Notes: generated by a model from the sequence alone, not told the origin. 64,000 nt of DNA from Phycisphaerae bacterium (GCA_016795035.1 JAEUIT010000097.1:186001-250000), one strand, 5' to 3'. Positions 44,319 to 53,816 are shown, counted from the first letter of the stretch. A program made the numbers and translations.

Positions 44319-46225
44319 TGGCGATCGTTCGACTCCGAGACCTCGTCGCGGGCCACGGCGGCCCGCCGCTTCTCAACCACGTCGACCTCACGATCGAGCG
44401 CGGCGAGCGGGTGGCGCTCGTCGGGCGGAATGGCGCGGGCAAGAGCACGCTCTTGCGCGTCCTCGCGGGCGAACACACGCCCGACTCGGGCGATCTTTGG
44501 CGCGAGCCCGGCATGCGCGTGGCGACGCTCCTCCAGCAAGTGCCGCAGGGCCTCGACGGCACGGTGTTCGACGTCGTCGCGAGCGGGCTCGGCCAGGCCG
44601 GCGCCGCGCTGTCGCGCTATCACGCGGCGCAGGTCGCCCACGACGCCGACGCACTCCACGCCGCACAGGACACGCTCGACCACACCGACGGATGGGCGAA
44701 GCTCCCGGCCGTCGAAGCCACGATCGACCGCCTCGGACTCGATCCCGATCGACGCATTGCCGACCTCTCCGCCGGCCTCAAGCGCCGCGCGATGCTCGGC
44801 CGCGCGCTCGTTCTCGATCCCGACCTCCTTCTCCTCGACGAACCGACGAACCATCTCGACATCGCAAGCATCGCGTGGCTCGAAGAATTCCTCGTGAAGT
44901 GGTCGGGCGCACTTCTCTTCGTCACGCACGATCGGCGATTCCTGTCGAAACTCGCAACCAAGATCGTCGAGGTCGACCGCGGCAACCTGCGCGGCTGGGA
45001 GTGCGACTACCCGACGTTCCTCGCTCGCCGCGCCGACGAGCTCGCCGCCGAAGCGAAACAGAACGCGCTCTTCGACAAGCGCCTCGCCGCCGAGGAAGTG
45101 TGGATCCGAACGGGGATTCAGGCGCGGCGGACGCGCAACGAAGGGCGCGTCCGCGCGCTCAAGGCGCTGCGCGAGGAGCGAAGCGCACGGCGCGAGCGTC
45201 TCGGCAACGTGCGGCTCGTCGCGCAGGACGCGGAGCGCAGCGGCCAGCTCGTCGCCGAAGCGCTCAACGTGACGTTCGGCTACGACCCCGCCAAGCCCGT
45301 CTTGCGCGACTTCACGGCGACCGTGCTGCGCGGAGACCGCATCGGGATCGTCGGCGCGAACGGCGCCGGCAAGACGACCCTCATCCGTGTGTTGTTAGGC
45401 GAGCTCGCGCCGCAGAAGGGCACGGTGCGCCTCGGCACGAAGCTCGAGATCGGCTACTTCGACCAGTTGCACGCCGGGCTCGACGATCGCCGCACGGTGC
45501 AGGAGAACCTCACCGGCACCGACACGCTGTACGTCGGCGGCCGCGAGCGCCACGTCATCGGGTACCTCCAGGACTTCCTCTTCACCCCCGACCGCGCCCG
45601 CTCGCCGGTGTCGCTTCTCTCTGGCGGCGAACGCAATCGCCTCCTCCTCGCGAAGCTCTTCGCGCGGCCGTCGAATCTGCTCGTCCTCGACGAACCGACG
45701 AACGACCTCGACGCCGAAACGCTTGATCTTCTCGAGGAACTCGTCTCGGAGTTCACCGGCACGGTGCTGGTCGTGAGCCACGACCGCGAGTTCCTCAATA
45801 AGACCGTGACGAGCCTCCTCGTCTTCGAAGGAAACGGCACCGTGAAGGAGTACGCCGGCGGCTACGACGACTATGTGCGCGTCAGCGGCCGCACGGCGCC
45901 GCCGCCGCTTGACGATCCCGATCCGGTCTCGGAGCCTGCAACGTCGAAAACTGCCGCAGCTGCAACGACGAGTGCGTCGACGGCCACGCAGACGAAGGCG
46001 CGGAAGATGACGAACAAGGAGGTCGCCGAGCACGCGGCGATCCCGTCGCGCATCGAGAAGCTCGAGGCCGAGCAGCGCGAGATCGAGGCGAAGATGGCGG
46101 CGCCGGGCTTCTACCAATCGGCGCCGGCGGAGATCGCAAAGCTCGCGAACCGGCTCGACGCGATCGGTCACGAGATCGAGGCGGCGTTCACACGCTGGGC
46201 CGAGCTCGATCAGCTGCGTTCGTGA
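44318..46225 (+). CDS. uup: ABC-F family ATPase (Uup-like)
   Basis: A 635-residue soluble protein with two ABC domains and no membrane segments. Walker A motifs are LVGRNGAGKSTLLRVL (about 33-48) and IVGANGAGKTTLIRVL (about 345-360). The first signature is altered to LSAGLKRRAMLGRAL while the second is LLSGGERNRLLLAKL. A C-terminal coiled coil (IEKLEAEQREIEAKM) is the Uup type. ABC-F proteins act on ribosomes or on branched DNA; Uup is linked to the latter. Translationally coupled to the thioesterase. It ends in a 16-bp convergent overlap. Confidence 0.9.
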   Translation: MAIVRLRDLVAGHGGPPLLNHVDLTIERGERVALVGRNGAGKSTLLRVLAGEHTPDSGDLWREPGMRVATLLQQVPQGLDGTVFDVVASGLGQAGAALSRYHAAQVAHDADALHAAQDTLDHTDGWAKLPAVEATIDRLGLDPDRRIADLSAGLKRRAMLGRALVLDPDLLLLDEPTNHLDIASIAWLEEFLVKWSGALLFVTHDRRFLSKLATKIVEVDRGNLRGWECDYPTFLARRADELAAEAKQNALFDKRLAAEEVWIRTGIQARRTRNEGRVRALKALREERSARRERLGNVRLVAQDAERSGQLVAEALNVTFGYDPAKPVLRDFTATVLRGDRIGIVGANGAGKTTLIRVLLGELAPQKGTVRLGTKLEIGYFDQLHAGLDDRRTVQENLTGTDTLYVGGRERHVIGYLQDFLFTPDRARSPVSLLSGGERNRLLLAKLFARPSNLLVLDEPTNDLDAETLDLLEELVSEFTGTVLVVSHDREFLNKTVTSLLVFEGNGTVKEYAGGYDDYVRVSGRTAPPPLDDPDPVSEPATSKTAAAATTSASTATQTKARKMTNKEVAEHAAIPSRIEKLEAEQREIEAKMAAPGFYQSAPAEIAKLANRLDAIGHEIEAAFTRWAELDQLRS

Positions 46226-46569
46226 CGCATGACGACGCGGACCTTCGCGAGCTTCACGTTCGCGGCCGCAGAGCGCTCCCGGAGCGCCGCCTCGCCGCCT
46301 TGCCGCAGGAAGCGGTCGAGCTCGAAGCGGGCGCCGTCGGAGGTGAGTTCGACGGTGAGCGTGCCGGCCTTGAGGCCGACGAGCGTGCAGTGCGCCGCCA
46401 CCTCGGACGGGACCACCGCCTCGAAGGCCTCGGCGACGTCGCCGAGGGCTTTCGCGAGCCGCGAGGTTTCCTTCGCGAACGACGTCAGCGACGCGGCAAT
46501 CTCGACGTCGCGCTCGCGCGCGCCGCGCCACTTCTGCATCCGCCGATAGCGTTCGAGCCGAGGATCCAT
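46210..46569 (-). CDS. DUF721/DciA-like protein
   Basis: About 119 residues from ATG 46569 (MDPRLERYRRMQKWRGARER); an upstream start at 46614 would run into the divergent ABC gene. The C-terminal half (VPSEVAAHCTLVGLKAGTLT, VKLAKVRVVMR) shows the DUF721 pattern. In bacteria lacking DnaC/DnaI, DciA loads the replicative helicase DnaB. Close to a DnaA gene in this genome region that role is plausible, but similarity is modest. Its 3' end overlaps uup by 16 bp. Confidence 0.68.
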   Translation of the reverse strand: MDPRLERYRRMQKWRGARERDVEIAASLTSFAKETSRLAKALGDVAEAFEAVVPSEVAAHCTLVGLKAGTLTVELTSDGARFELDRFLRQGGEAALRERSAAANVKLAKVRVVMRHERS

Positions 46570-46612
46570 CGCGGCGCTGATCGTACGGACCGTTCGGTAT
46601 CCTTCGCGATCC

Positions 46613-47677
46613 ATGACGGCGATCCGCCTCGAACGCGTGCGAAAGACTTACGGGCAGACGGTCGCCGTCGACGACGTCACGCTCGACCTCAAGAAGGGCG
46701 AACTCACGTTCCTCCTCGGACCGTCGGGCTGCGGCAAGACCACGCTCCTGCGCATGATCGCGGGCTTCATCGACCCGACCGGCGGGCAGATCCTGTTCGA
46801 CGGCCGCGACGTGAGTCGCCTGCCCGCGAACCAGCGGAATACCGGCATGGTCTTCCAGAGTTACGCGCTCTGGCCGCACATGTCGGTCGCCGAGAACGTG
46901 GCGTTCGGCCTCGACGTTCGCAAGATCGGCGGCGCCGAGCGCACCCGCAAGGTCGCCGACGCCCTCGAGATGGTGCAGATGGGGCACCTCGGCGCCCGCA
47001 AGCCGACCGAACTTTCAGGCGGGCAGCAACAGAGAGTCGCGCTCGCCCGCGCGCTTGTCTTCCGGCCCGACGTCCTCCTTCTCGACGAACCGCTCTCGAA
47101 CCTCGACGCGAAGCTCCGGCTCGAGATGCGCACCGAGATCCGCCGCATCGTCACCGAAACCGGCATCACCGCGGTCTACGTGACGCACGACCAGGAGGAA
47201 GCGCTCTCGATCGCCGACACGATCGTCGTCCTGAAGGACGGCCGCGTGATGCAGACGGGAAAGCCGCGGGCGCTCTACCGCCGGCCGCACAGCCGTTTCG
47301 TCGCGGACTTCCTGGGCGAATCGAACTTCGTGCCCGCGATGATCGCCGCGCACGACGGCGGCGCAATGGCGACAACCGGCTTCGGATCGCTCACGTCGAC
47401 CGCGCTGACGGAGGTGTCGCCCACGCGCGGCGCCGTCACGCTCTCGATCCGGCCCGAGGCCCTCGTCGTGGCTGCAACGCGGAGCGCGAACCAATTCCGC
47501 GCCCGCCGACTTTCCACGATCTATCTCGGCAAGGCCGCGCAACACCGCGTGCGCACCGCCGACGGGACCGAGCTCAAGGTCCTCGAGATGAACCCGCAGG
47601 AAAGCCACCTGCACGACGAGGAAATCTCGCTCTCGGTCGATCCGGACGACGTCGTCGTCCTCGGCGAGAAGGCGTGA
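46613..47677 (+). CDS. ABC transporter ATP-binding protein (PotA/FbpC-like) with TOBE domain
   Basis: A 354-residue importer ATPase: Walker A LLGPSGCGKTTLLRMIAGFI, Q-loop FQSYALWPHM, signature LSGGQQQRVALARAL, Walker B VLLLDEPLSNLD and switch His VYVTHDQEEA. The C-terminal TOBE_2 region begins near residue 235. The class energises uptake of polyamines, iron or sugars with two permeases and a binding protein, none of which is near. Orphan; substrate unknown. Confidence 0.9.
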   Translation: MTAIRLERVRKTYGQTVAVDDVTLDLKKGELTFLLGPSGCGKTTLLRMIAGFIDPTGGQILFDGRDVSRLPANQRNTGMVFQSYALWPHMSVAENVAFGLDVRKIGGAERTRKVADALEMVQMGHLGARKPTELSGGQQQRVALARALVFRPDVLLLDEPLSNLDAKLRLEMRTEIRRIVTETGITAVYVTHDQEEALSIADTIVVLKDGRVMQTGKPRALYRRPHSRFVADFLGESNFVPAMIAAHDGGAMATTGFGSLTSTALTEVSPTRGAVTLSIRPEALVVAATRSANQFRARRLSTIYLGKAAQHRVRTADGTELKVLEMNPQESHLHDEEISLSVDPDDVVVLGEKA

Positions 47678-47703
47678 AGTCCTCCCTTTCAGACTGACCA
47701 CCG

Positions 47704-48924
47704 ATGCCCGTCACCTTCCGCCGCGCCAACCTTCCGAACGGACTTCAGATCGTCGCCGAGACCGATCCCACGGCGCACACGTCGTCGGTCGGCTTCTTCT
47801 TCCGCACCGGCGCCCGCGACGAGGCGCCGAAGGTCATGGGCGTGAGCCACTTCCTTGAACACATGATGTTCAAGGGCACGGCGAAGCGCACGGCGGAACA
47901 GGTCAACAACGACTTCGACGCGATCGGCGCGAGCCACAACGCCTACACGACGTCGGAGATGACGGCGTACTTCGCGCATGTCCTCCCCGAGTACTCGTCG
48001 GCTGCAACGGAGATTCTCGCGGACATCCTGCGGCCGGCGCTGCGCGTCGAGGACTTCGAGGAGGAGCGCGGCGTGATCCTCGAAGAGATCGCGATGTACG
48101 AGGATCAGCCGTTCTGGGTGCTCTACGAGCACGCGATGGAGCTCCTCTACGGCGCGCATCCGCTCGCCCATCGCGTGCTTGGCACGAAGGACACGATCAG
48201 CACGCTCGAACGCGATGCGATGGCGACGTACTTCGCGGATCGCTACTCGGCCGACAACACGATCGTCGCGGCGGCGGGCAAGATCGACTTCGACGCCTTC
48301 GTCGGCCAGATCGATGCGCTCTGCGGCCGGTGGCAATCGACGAAGCCGGAGCGCGCGTTCCCGACCTGGAACGTCACCGACCGCGACGACACGATTCGCC
48401 TGAAGAACGTCACGCGCCACTACCTCCTGATGGCGGCGCCCGCGCCCGACATCAACCACTCCGACCGCTACGTCGCGGCGATGCTCGCGCAGGTGCTCGG
48501 CGACTCCGACGGCTCGCGCCTCTACTGGTCGCTCGTTGAGACCGGCCTCGCCGAAGACGCCGGCTCGCAGTACGACGGCCGCGACGGCACCGGCGAACTC
48601 CACGTGACAGCCGTGTCCGACCCGAAGGACGCCGCCGAGGTCGAGGCGATCTGCCGTCGCGAGATCGCGAACGTCGTGAAGGATCTCTCTGACGACGAGT
48701 TGCTCCGGGCCCGAAGCAAGATCGCGACCGGCGTGACGCTCGCCGGAGAGCGCCCCGCCGGCCGCATGAATCGTCTCGGCACGATCCTCACCTACCGCGG
48801 CGAGTACTGCCCGCTCGAAGAGGAACTCGCGCGCATCGATTGCGTCACGACCGCCGACCTCGTGCGCTACGTCAACGAGTGGCCGATCGAGCCGCGGCTT
48901 GTCGTGCGCCTAGCGCCGGCGTGA
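47704..48924 (+). CDS. M16-family zinc metallopeptidase
   Basis: A 406-residue inverzincin: the metal site HFLEHMMFKGTAKR (HxxEH, about residues 58-62) and the distal Glu in EERGVILEEIAMYEDQ. The C-terminal half is the second, inactive domain of a one-chain peptidase such as PqqL/YmxG-type. It would cleave short peptides in the cytosol or envelope; no signal peptide is obvious. It starts 26 bp after the ABC gene and may be cotranscribed. Confidence 0.92.
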   Translation: MPVTFRRANLPNGLQIVAETDPTAHTSSVGFFFRTGARDEAPKVMGVSHFLEHMMFKGTAKRTAEQVNNDFDAIGASHNAYTTSEMTAYFAHVLPEYSSAATEILADILRPALRVEDFEEERGVILEEIAMYEDQPFWVLYEHAMELLYGAHPLAHRVLGTKDTISTLERDAMATYFADRYSADNTIVAAAGKIDFDAFVGQIDALCGRWQSTKPERAFPTWNVTDRDDTIRLKNVTRHYLLMAAPAPDINHSDRYVAAMLAQVLGDSDGSRLYWSLVETGLAEDAGSQYDGRDGTGELHVTAVSDPKDAAEVEAICRREIANVVKDLSDDELLRARSKIATGVTLAGERPAGRMNRLGTILTYRGEYCPLEEELARIDCVTTADLVRYVNEWPIEPRLVVRLAPA

Positions 48925-48928
48925 TCGC

Positions 48929-50422
48929 TTACGCGGCCTTCGCCGAGGGCGGCTGCTGCTGGGCGTTCGTCAGGGCGACCATCGCGCTCCGGACGAGCTG
49001 CTCACGGTTCAACGTTGCAGCCGTCGGATTGCTCGGGTCGTTCATGCTGAGCGCGGTGCCGCAGGTGACGGTGAGGTGCACGCTCTCCGGGCCGTTCGGG
49101 CCTTCGAGCCGTGCGACCGTCTCGCCGACGCGCCGGCGGATCGACTCCGCGATGCGCGCCAACTGTTCGTTGTCGGCCTTCGGAATGAGCGCGACGAACG
49201 CGGCGCCGACGAATCGGTAGGCGCGTCCGAAGCGTCCCAGCCCTTCGACGACGAGCGGCGCGACGTGCTGCAACGCGGTGTCGCCGGCGAGCGGTCCGAA
49301 GCGGCCGTTCAGCTCGCGCACGCCGTCGAGCGCGATGACGCACACGGCGAGGCCGGAGCCGACGCCGGTGTTCTGCTTCGTCGACGCCATCGCCATGTCG
49401 AGATCGCGCACGAAGACCGCGCGGTCCGCGAGTCCGGTGAGCGGATCGGTGGCGTCGCGCGCTTCGGCTTCGATGATCTTGTCGACGTCCATGCCGGGCA
49501 GGCCCTGGTCGTCGCGGATCGACTGCGCACGGGCGACGATCGCGTCGACGTCGGGCTTCTCGCCGACGTTGAGGTTGAAGACGCGGGCAAGCTGCTGCGC
49601 GAGATCCGCCATCGTCTGGAGCATCTCGAGTGCGGGGCTTGCGGTGATGTCGAACCATTCGCGGGCCGCCGTGCAGAACTTGTTCGTGAGGTCGTCGGAG
49701 CGCTTCGGCGACGTGATCACGATCGCCGCAAGCGTGCCGAGTTCGACGATGCGGGCAAGCTGCATCGCTTCGACGGGCGCCTTCGCGCTGTCGTGATGGC
49801 AACGCAGAGATTCGGCCACGCACTCGGGGAATCGCCAGCGCCGCGCCATTTCGCCGCTGACCGCGGCGTGATCGAGTTCGAACGCCTTGCGCTCGATCGG
49901 GCAGAGCTTGAGGTGGTTCGCGCCGGCGGCGTCCAGGGTCTGGAGGTACTGGTCGCCGAGGGCGCGCCAAAGCGCGACCATGCCGATGTCCTGCATGAGG
50001 CCGGCGACGAACGCCTCGTCGGGATCGCAACGACGAGTGGCAACGGCGAGATGCTTCGCCGCCGCGGCCGAGTAGATCGAGCGGCGCCAGTAGCTCAGGA
50101 AGTCGAAGGAGACTTCCGTCTCGCCGCCGCCGTCCATCGACTTCGTGAGGCTGAAGCCGAGCACGAGTCCCTTCACGGTCTGAAGACCGAGAAGCGCAAG
50201 CGCCTGCTGAATCGAGGCGCAGCGCTTCGACAGCCCGTAGAACGAGCTGTTGATCGTGCGCAGCACCTTCGCAGCGATGGCTTGGTCATGCTCGATGACC
50301 TGCGCCACTTGCTTGAGTGAGACGTCGGGCTTGTTGGTGAGTTCGAGGACCTTGATCGCGACTGCCGGAAGACTCGGCAAGTTCGGCGAGGCCAAAACCT
50401 TCTCTAGACGTGCGAAGTTCAT
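48929..50422 (-). CDS. HDOD-domain protein with a degenerate GGDEF domain
   Basis: A 497-residue protein: HDOD at about residues 15-215 (LPSLPAVAIKVLELTNKPDV, QAIAAKVLRTINSSFYGLSK, LGLQTVKGLVLG), and a GGDEF-like domain from about 328 (ATDPLTGLADRAVFVRDLDM). The active-site loop reads YRFVGAAFVAL instead of RYGGDEF, so cyclase activity is unlikely. HDOD proteins scaffold signalling and motility complexes. It lies 4 bp beyond the convergent peptidase stop and downstream of recO in the same direction. A role as c-di-GMP or nucleotide sensor is possible. Confidence 0.9.
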   Translation of the reverse strand: MNFARLEKVLASPNLPSLPAVAIKVLELTNKPDVSLKQVAQVIEHDQAIAAKVLRTINSSFYGLSKRCASIQQALALLGLQTVKGLVLGFSLTKSMDGGGETEVSFDFLSYWRRSIYSAAAAKHLAVATRRCDPDEAFVAGLMQDIGMVALWRALGDQYLQTLDAAGANHLKLCPIERKAFELDHAAVSGEMARRWRFPECVAESLRCHHDSAKAPVEAMQLARIVELGTLAAIVITSPKRSDDLTNKFCTAAREWFDITASPALEMLQTMADLAQQLARVFNLNVGEKPDVDAIVARAQSIRDDQGLPGMDVDKIIEAEARDATDPLTGLADRAVFVRDLDMAMASTKQNTGVGSGLAVCVIALDGVRELNGRFGPLAGDTALQHVAPLVVEGLGRFGRAYRFVGAAFVALIPKADNEQLARIAESIRRRVGETVARLEGPNGPESVHLTVTCGTALSMNDPSNPTAATLNREQLVRSAMVALTNAQQQPPSAKAA

Positions 50423-50530
50423 CTCGTACCTCGTGCCGCGACCACATCGTGAGGCCGGGAGCGACCCCGCGCCCCCACGGACGACTCTTGGCCTTCCATC
50501 GACCTCTTTTGGCAGGCAGTTGACCGACTT

Positions 50531-50557
50531 CTCTCGCCAAGGAAGGTTCCTTGGAGA
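50531..50557 (-). terminator. Hairpin downstream of recO
   Basis: CCAAGGAA/TTCCTTGG arms with a GG loop, extended by CTCT/AGAG. It lies between recO and the HDOD gene on the minus strand. No T-run follows. Confidence 0.4.
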
Positions 50558-50604
50558 GGTAGCCCCTGCGACAGGCGCAACGTCTGCCGGGAGGGCGGGA
50601 ACGG

Positions 50605-51324
50605 TCAGAGATTCGGGAAGAGAAGCCGCATCGTCGTCGGCTGCGTCCCGAGCACGTGACGCACGTACGCGGCAAGAAGCCGGTTGGCCCGCGTCAGCGT
50701 TTCACGGTCCGCCGCAAGGGCCACGGCGGCCGCATCGGCCGACGACATCACGTCGGCAAGGAACGCGACCGTGGTTCGCCGGACCTTCCATGCGTTCGGA
50801 CGCTCCTCAGCGACCGTGCCGCCGCCATCGGCCGAGAAGTGCACGGACGTTCCCGTGCCCACCGTCGGATCGAGCCGCGGCGCGTACCCGAGTTCGTCGA
50901 GAAGCCGCCATTGGAAGACCAGCGTGGCCTCGGCCGCGTGGCCCGCCTCGATGCGATCGAGGGCCTCGACGAGGGCGTCGAAGAGTTCGGGATGCGGATC
51001 CGCCTGCTCGAGCGAACGCTGCACGAGATCGACGAGGTAGTACGCAGCCTGATTCGCAGCAAGGTCGGAGCGCAGCGATCGCCACGTGCGCGTGAGGGTC
51101 CAGTCGGTCAGCGTTGCAAGATCACGGCCCGGCTTGGTGATCGCGACGACCTGGCCGAGCGTGAGAAGGTCGATGCCGCCCGAGAAGCGGCCGCCCACTC
51201 GCTTCGCGCCTTTCGCGAGTCCGCGCAGCATGCCGCCCGCGCGGCAGAAGAGGCTCACGGTCTGGCTCGTCTCCGAGAAGTCCCAGTGGCGAACGCAGAT
51301 GGCCTCGTCGCTCAGATGCGGCAC
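50605..51324 (-). CDS. recO: DNA repair protein RecO
   Basis: A 239-residue RecO. Start at GTG 51324 (the frame is open upstream, but that part overlaps the kinase gene and looks non-coding). OB-fold N-terminus: SDEAICVRHWDFSETSQTVS, GMLRGLAKGAKR. The helical middle is at about 95-160. The usual CxxC zinc finger near GYAPRLDP is replaced by TVGTGTSVHFSADGGGTVAE with no cysteines. RecO loads RecA on SSB-coated gaps with RecR. It lies 7 bp after the hybrid kinase stop. Confidence 0.88.
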   Translation of the reverse strand: MPHLSDEAICVRHWDFSETSQTVSLFCRAGGMLRGLAKGAKRVGGRFSGGIDLLTLGQVVAITKPGRDLATLTDWTLTRTWRSLRSDLAANQAAYYLVDLVQRSLEQADPHPELFDALVEALDRIEAGHAAEATLVFQWRLLDELGYAPRLDPTVGTGTSVHFSADGGGTVAEERPNAWKVRRTTVAFLADVMSSADAAAVALAADRETLTRANRLLAAYVRHVLGTQPTTMRLLFPNL

Positions 51325-51331
51325 ACCGAGA

Positions 51332-52723
51332 TTATGCCGCGCTCTTGGTCTCGCGCGAGGGCGTGAGATGACGTTCGCAGAGCGTCGCCAGCGTGCGTCG
51401 ATCGATCGGCTTTGAGACGACGTCGTCGAAACCCGCGGCGTTGCAGGCAACGAGCGAATCGCCGCCCGTGGCCGCGGTGAGCGCCACGATCGGACCGGTC
51501 CAGCCGGCGGCGCGCAATTCCGCGAGCGCGCCGGGGCCGTCGAGGTAGGGCATCTGTGCGTCGAGGAGGACGAGATCGAACGGGTCGGTGGCGCGCGACG
51601 CGAGCGCCCGCTGCACGGCCTTCTTCCCGTCGTCGACGACCGTCACGTCGAGCCCGATGCTTCGAAGGTGCAGCGCGAGAAGCCGCTGGCTGTCGGGGCT
51701 GTCTTCCGCCAGGAGCACGCGGCCGAAGAGCGACGTCGCGTTCGCGGGCTTCGGCGTCCGCGCGAATCGCTCCATGCCTTCGACGAACGCGCCGCCCGCG
51801 AGCGAGCCGGTCGCGATCGTGAATGAGAACGTGCTGCCCTTGCCTGGCGCGCTGTCGACGCTGATGTCGCCGTCGAGGAGTTGCACGAGCTTGGCCGCGA
51901 TCGCGAGTCCGAGGCCGGTGCCGCCATAGCGCCGCGCGATCGTGCCGTCGGCCTGCACGAACGGCTGAAAGAGCCGCGCGAGCTGCTCGGGTCCCATGCC
52001 GATGCCGGTGTCGGCAACGGCGAAACGCAGTCTCGGCGTTGCAGCGTCGCGCGGGCCGTCGAGCGAGATCGTGATGGTCACGCCGCCGCGCTCGGTGAAG
52101 CGGATGGCGTTCGAGACGAGGTTGAGGAGCACTTGGCGCAGCCGAACCGGATCGGACGCGATGCGCGTGGGAATCGGCCCTTCGGAACGCACGGCGAGCG
52201 TGAGTCCGCGCTCGTCCGCGCGGCCGCGAAGCAGTTCGAGCACGTCGTTCACGACGTCGAGCGGATTGACCTCGAGCTCTTCGATCGTCATGCGGCCCGC
52301 GTCCATCTTCGCGAGGTCGAGCATGTCGTTGACGATCGTGAGGAGGTGATGCCCGGCGTTGCGGATCGTGAGAAGGTGCTGCCTCCGCTCCGTCTCGCCG
52401 ATCGAGCGCGACAGGAGCAGGTCCGCGAAGCCGAGGATCGAGGTCATCGGCGTGCGGATCTCGTGCGTGAGGTTCGCGAAGAACTCGTCCTTCGCGCGGG
52501 CGGCCGCAGCGGCTTGCGCACGCTCGCGCTCGCATGCTTGTCGCAGGCGCGCGACGTTCGACTCCGCGTTGCGGCAACGCCATGCAACGACGAGACTCGT
52601 CGCCGCGCCCGCCAAGAGAAGCGCCGTGCCCCAGAGCGGCATCACCGGGGCGAAGGCCGTCACCGCAAGCGCACCGGCTTGCGCGCAGAGCGCCGTCGGC
52701 GCCCAGCTTCGTCCGAACGACAT
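51332..52723 (-). CDS. Hybrid sensor histidine kinase with receiver domain
   Basis: A 463-residue kinase from ATG 52723. Two hydrophobic segments (about 12-30 and 32-48) flank almost no periplasmic loop; a short coiled coil leads to the H-box FFANLTHEIRTPM (His87). The ATPase has the N-box LRQVLLNLVSNAIRF, G1 ADTGIGMGPEQ and GGTGLGLAIA. A C-terminal receiver carries VLLAEDSPD, phospho-acceptor Asp388 (LVLLDAQMP), LTAATGG and the KPID lysine. It probably feeds the Hpt protein and response regulator just upstream in this operon. Confidence 0.92.
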   Translation of the reverse strand: MSFGRSWAPTALCAQAGALAVTAFAPVMPLWGTALLLAGAATSLVVAWRCRNAESNVARLRQACERERAQAAAAARAKDEFFANLTHEIRTPMTSILGFADLLLSRSIGETERRQHLLTIRNAGHHLLTIVNDMLDLAKMDAGRMTIEELEVNPLDVVNDVLELLRGRADERGLTLAVRSEGPIPTRIASDPVRLRQVLLNLVSNAIRFTERGGVTITISLDGPRDAATPRLRFAVADTGIGMGPEQLARLFQPFVQADGTIARRYGGTGLGLAIAAKLVQLLDGDISVDSAPGKGSTFSFTIATGSLAGGAFVEGMERFARTPKPANATSLFGRVLLAEDSPDSQRLLALHLRSIGLDVTVVDDGKKAVQRALASRATDPFDLVLLDAQMPYLDGPGALAELRAAGWTGPIVALTAATGGDSLVACNAAGFDDVVSKPIDRRTLATLCERHLTPSRETKSAA

Positions 52724-52773
52724 TGACGACGGTTCACCCTGCACACGATTGCCCCTGTGGAGTGCGTCGGCGG

Positions 52774-53763
52774 TCAGGCGGACTTCCGTAGCCGCGGCTC
52801 GACGCACGTCCCGAGCTCGACGCGATTGCGGCCGCCGTGCTTCGCGCGGTAGAGCGCCTGGTCCGCCGCTTCGACGATCGACTTGGGCGTCCCGCCGGCC
52901 GCGATGCACGAGAGGTCGGCAACGCCGAAGCTCGCAGTCACGCGGAGATCGTCATGACGCGGCCACTTCATCGCGGCAAGCTTCTCGCGGAAGCGCTCGG
53001 CCACGTCGCGGGCGCACTCGATGTCGGTGCTCGGAAGGACGATGCCGAACTCCTCGCCGCCGTATCGGCACGCGACGTCGCTCGCGCGACCGCCGGCCAA
53101 CAGGTGCGCGAACTCTTCCAGCACCGAGTCGCCGAACGGGTGGCCGTAGCCGTCGTTGAGCGACTTGAACTTGTCGATGTCGGTCATGATCAATGACAGC
53201 GGCTTGCCGTGGCGTCGTGCCTCGGCAAATTCGCCGTCGAGCCGCGCGTCGAAGTACTTGCGGTTCCAGAGGCCGGTGAGGCCGTCGATCTGGGCGCGCA
53301 CCGCGAGCATCTTCATCGCGGCCTGGAGCCGCAACGACGAGCGCACGCGGGCGGTGAGTTCGTTCATCTCGAACGGCTTCGTGATGAAGTCGACGGCGCC
53401 GAGGTCGAGCGCACGCACGCGGTCGGCGGGCTCGCTGAAGGCGCTGATGAAGATCACAGCGATGTTGCGGGTCTCGGCGTCGCCCTTGAGTTTCGACAGG
53501 ACATCGAAGCCGTCGACGTCACCGAGCTCGATGTCGAGCAGGATGAGTTCGGGCTTGAGTTCGCGGGCCAGGCGAAGTCCGTCTTCGGCGTTCATGGCGC
53601 CGTGGAGTTCGAGGCGTTCGTGCTGCAGACGAATGCGAAGCAGCTTGTGAATGAGGTCCGAATCGTCGATCGCGAGAACGCGCGGGCGCCCCTCGTCGAG
53701 GCGTGACTGGTCGGCCTGATTCGGCTGCTCCGATGGATTCGATGGGTCGTTGCTGGATTGCAT
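52774..53763 (-). CDS. Response regulator with active GGDEF (PleD-like diguanylate cyclase)
   Basis: A 329-residue protein from ATG 53763. The receiver at about 28-150 has VLAIDDSD and phospho-acceptor Asp77 (ELILLDIELGDVDG). The GGDEF domain from about 157 (AQIDGLTGLWNRKYFD) keeps the active-site GGEEF (235-239) and the product-inhibition RxxD (RASD, 226-229). Phosphorylation would promote dimer formation and c-di-GMP synthesis. It lies 50 bp upstream of the hybrid kinase gene and 53 bp downstream of the Hpt gene. Confidence 0.94.
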   Translation of the reverse strand: MQSSNDPSNPSEQPNQADQSRLDEGRPRVLAIDDSDLIHKLLRIRLQHERLELHGAMNAEDGLRLARELKPELILLDIELGDVDGFDVLSKLKGDAETRNIAVIFISAFSEPADRVRALDLGAVDFITKPFEMNELTARVRSSLRLQAAMKMLAVRAQIDGLTGLWNRKYFDARLDGEFAEARRHGKPLSLIMTDIDKFKSLNDGYGHPFGDSVLEEFAHLLAGGRASDVACRYGGEEFGIVLPSTDIECARDVAERFREKLAAMKWPRHDDLRVTASFGVADLSCIAAGGTPKSIVEAADQALYRAKHGGRNRVELGTCVEPRLRKSA

Positions 53764-53816
53764 GCTCGCCACGCTCCGCTCCTCTCGCTTCGTTCGCGGT
53801 GCGGTGAACCGATCGG

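Noticed and set aside
50423..50604. Possible c-di-GMP riboswitch before the HDOD gene
   Set aside because: No GEMM-like conserved core; only a simple hairpin was seen.
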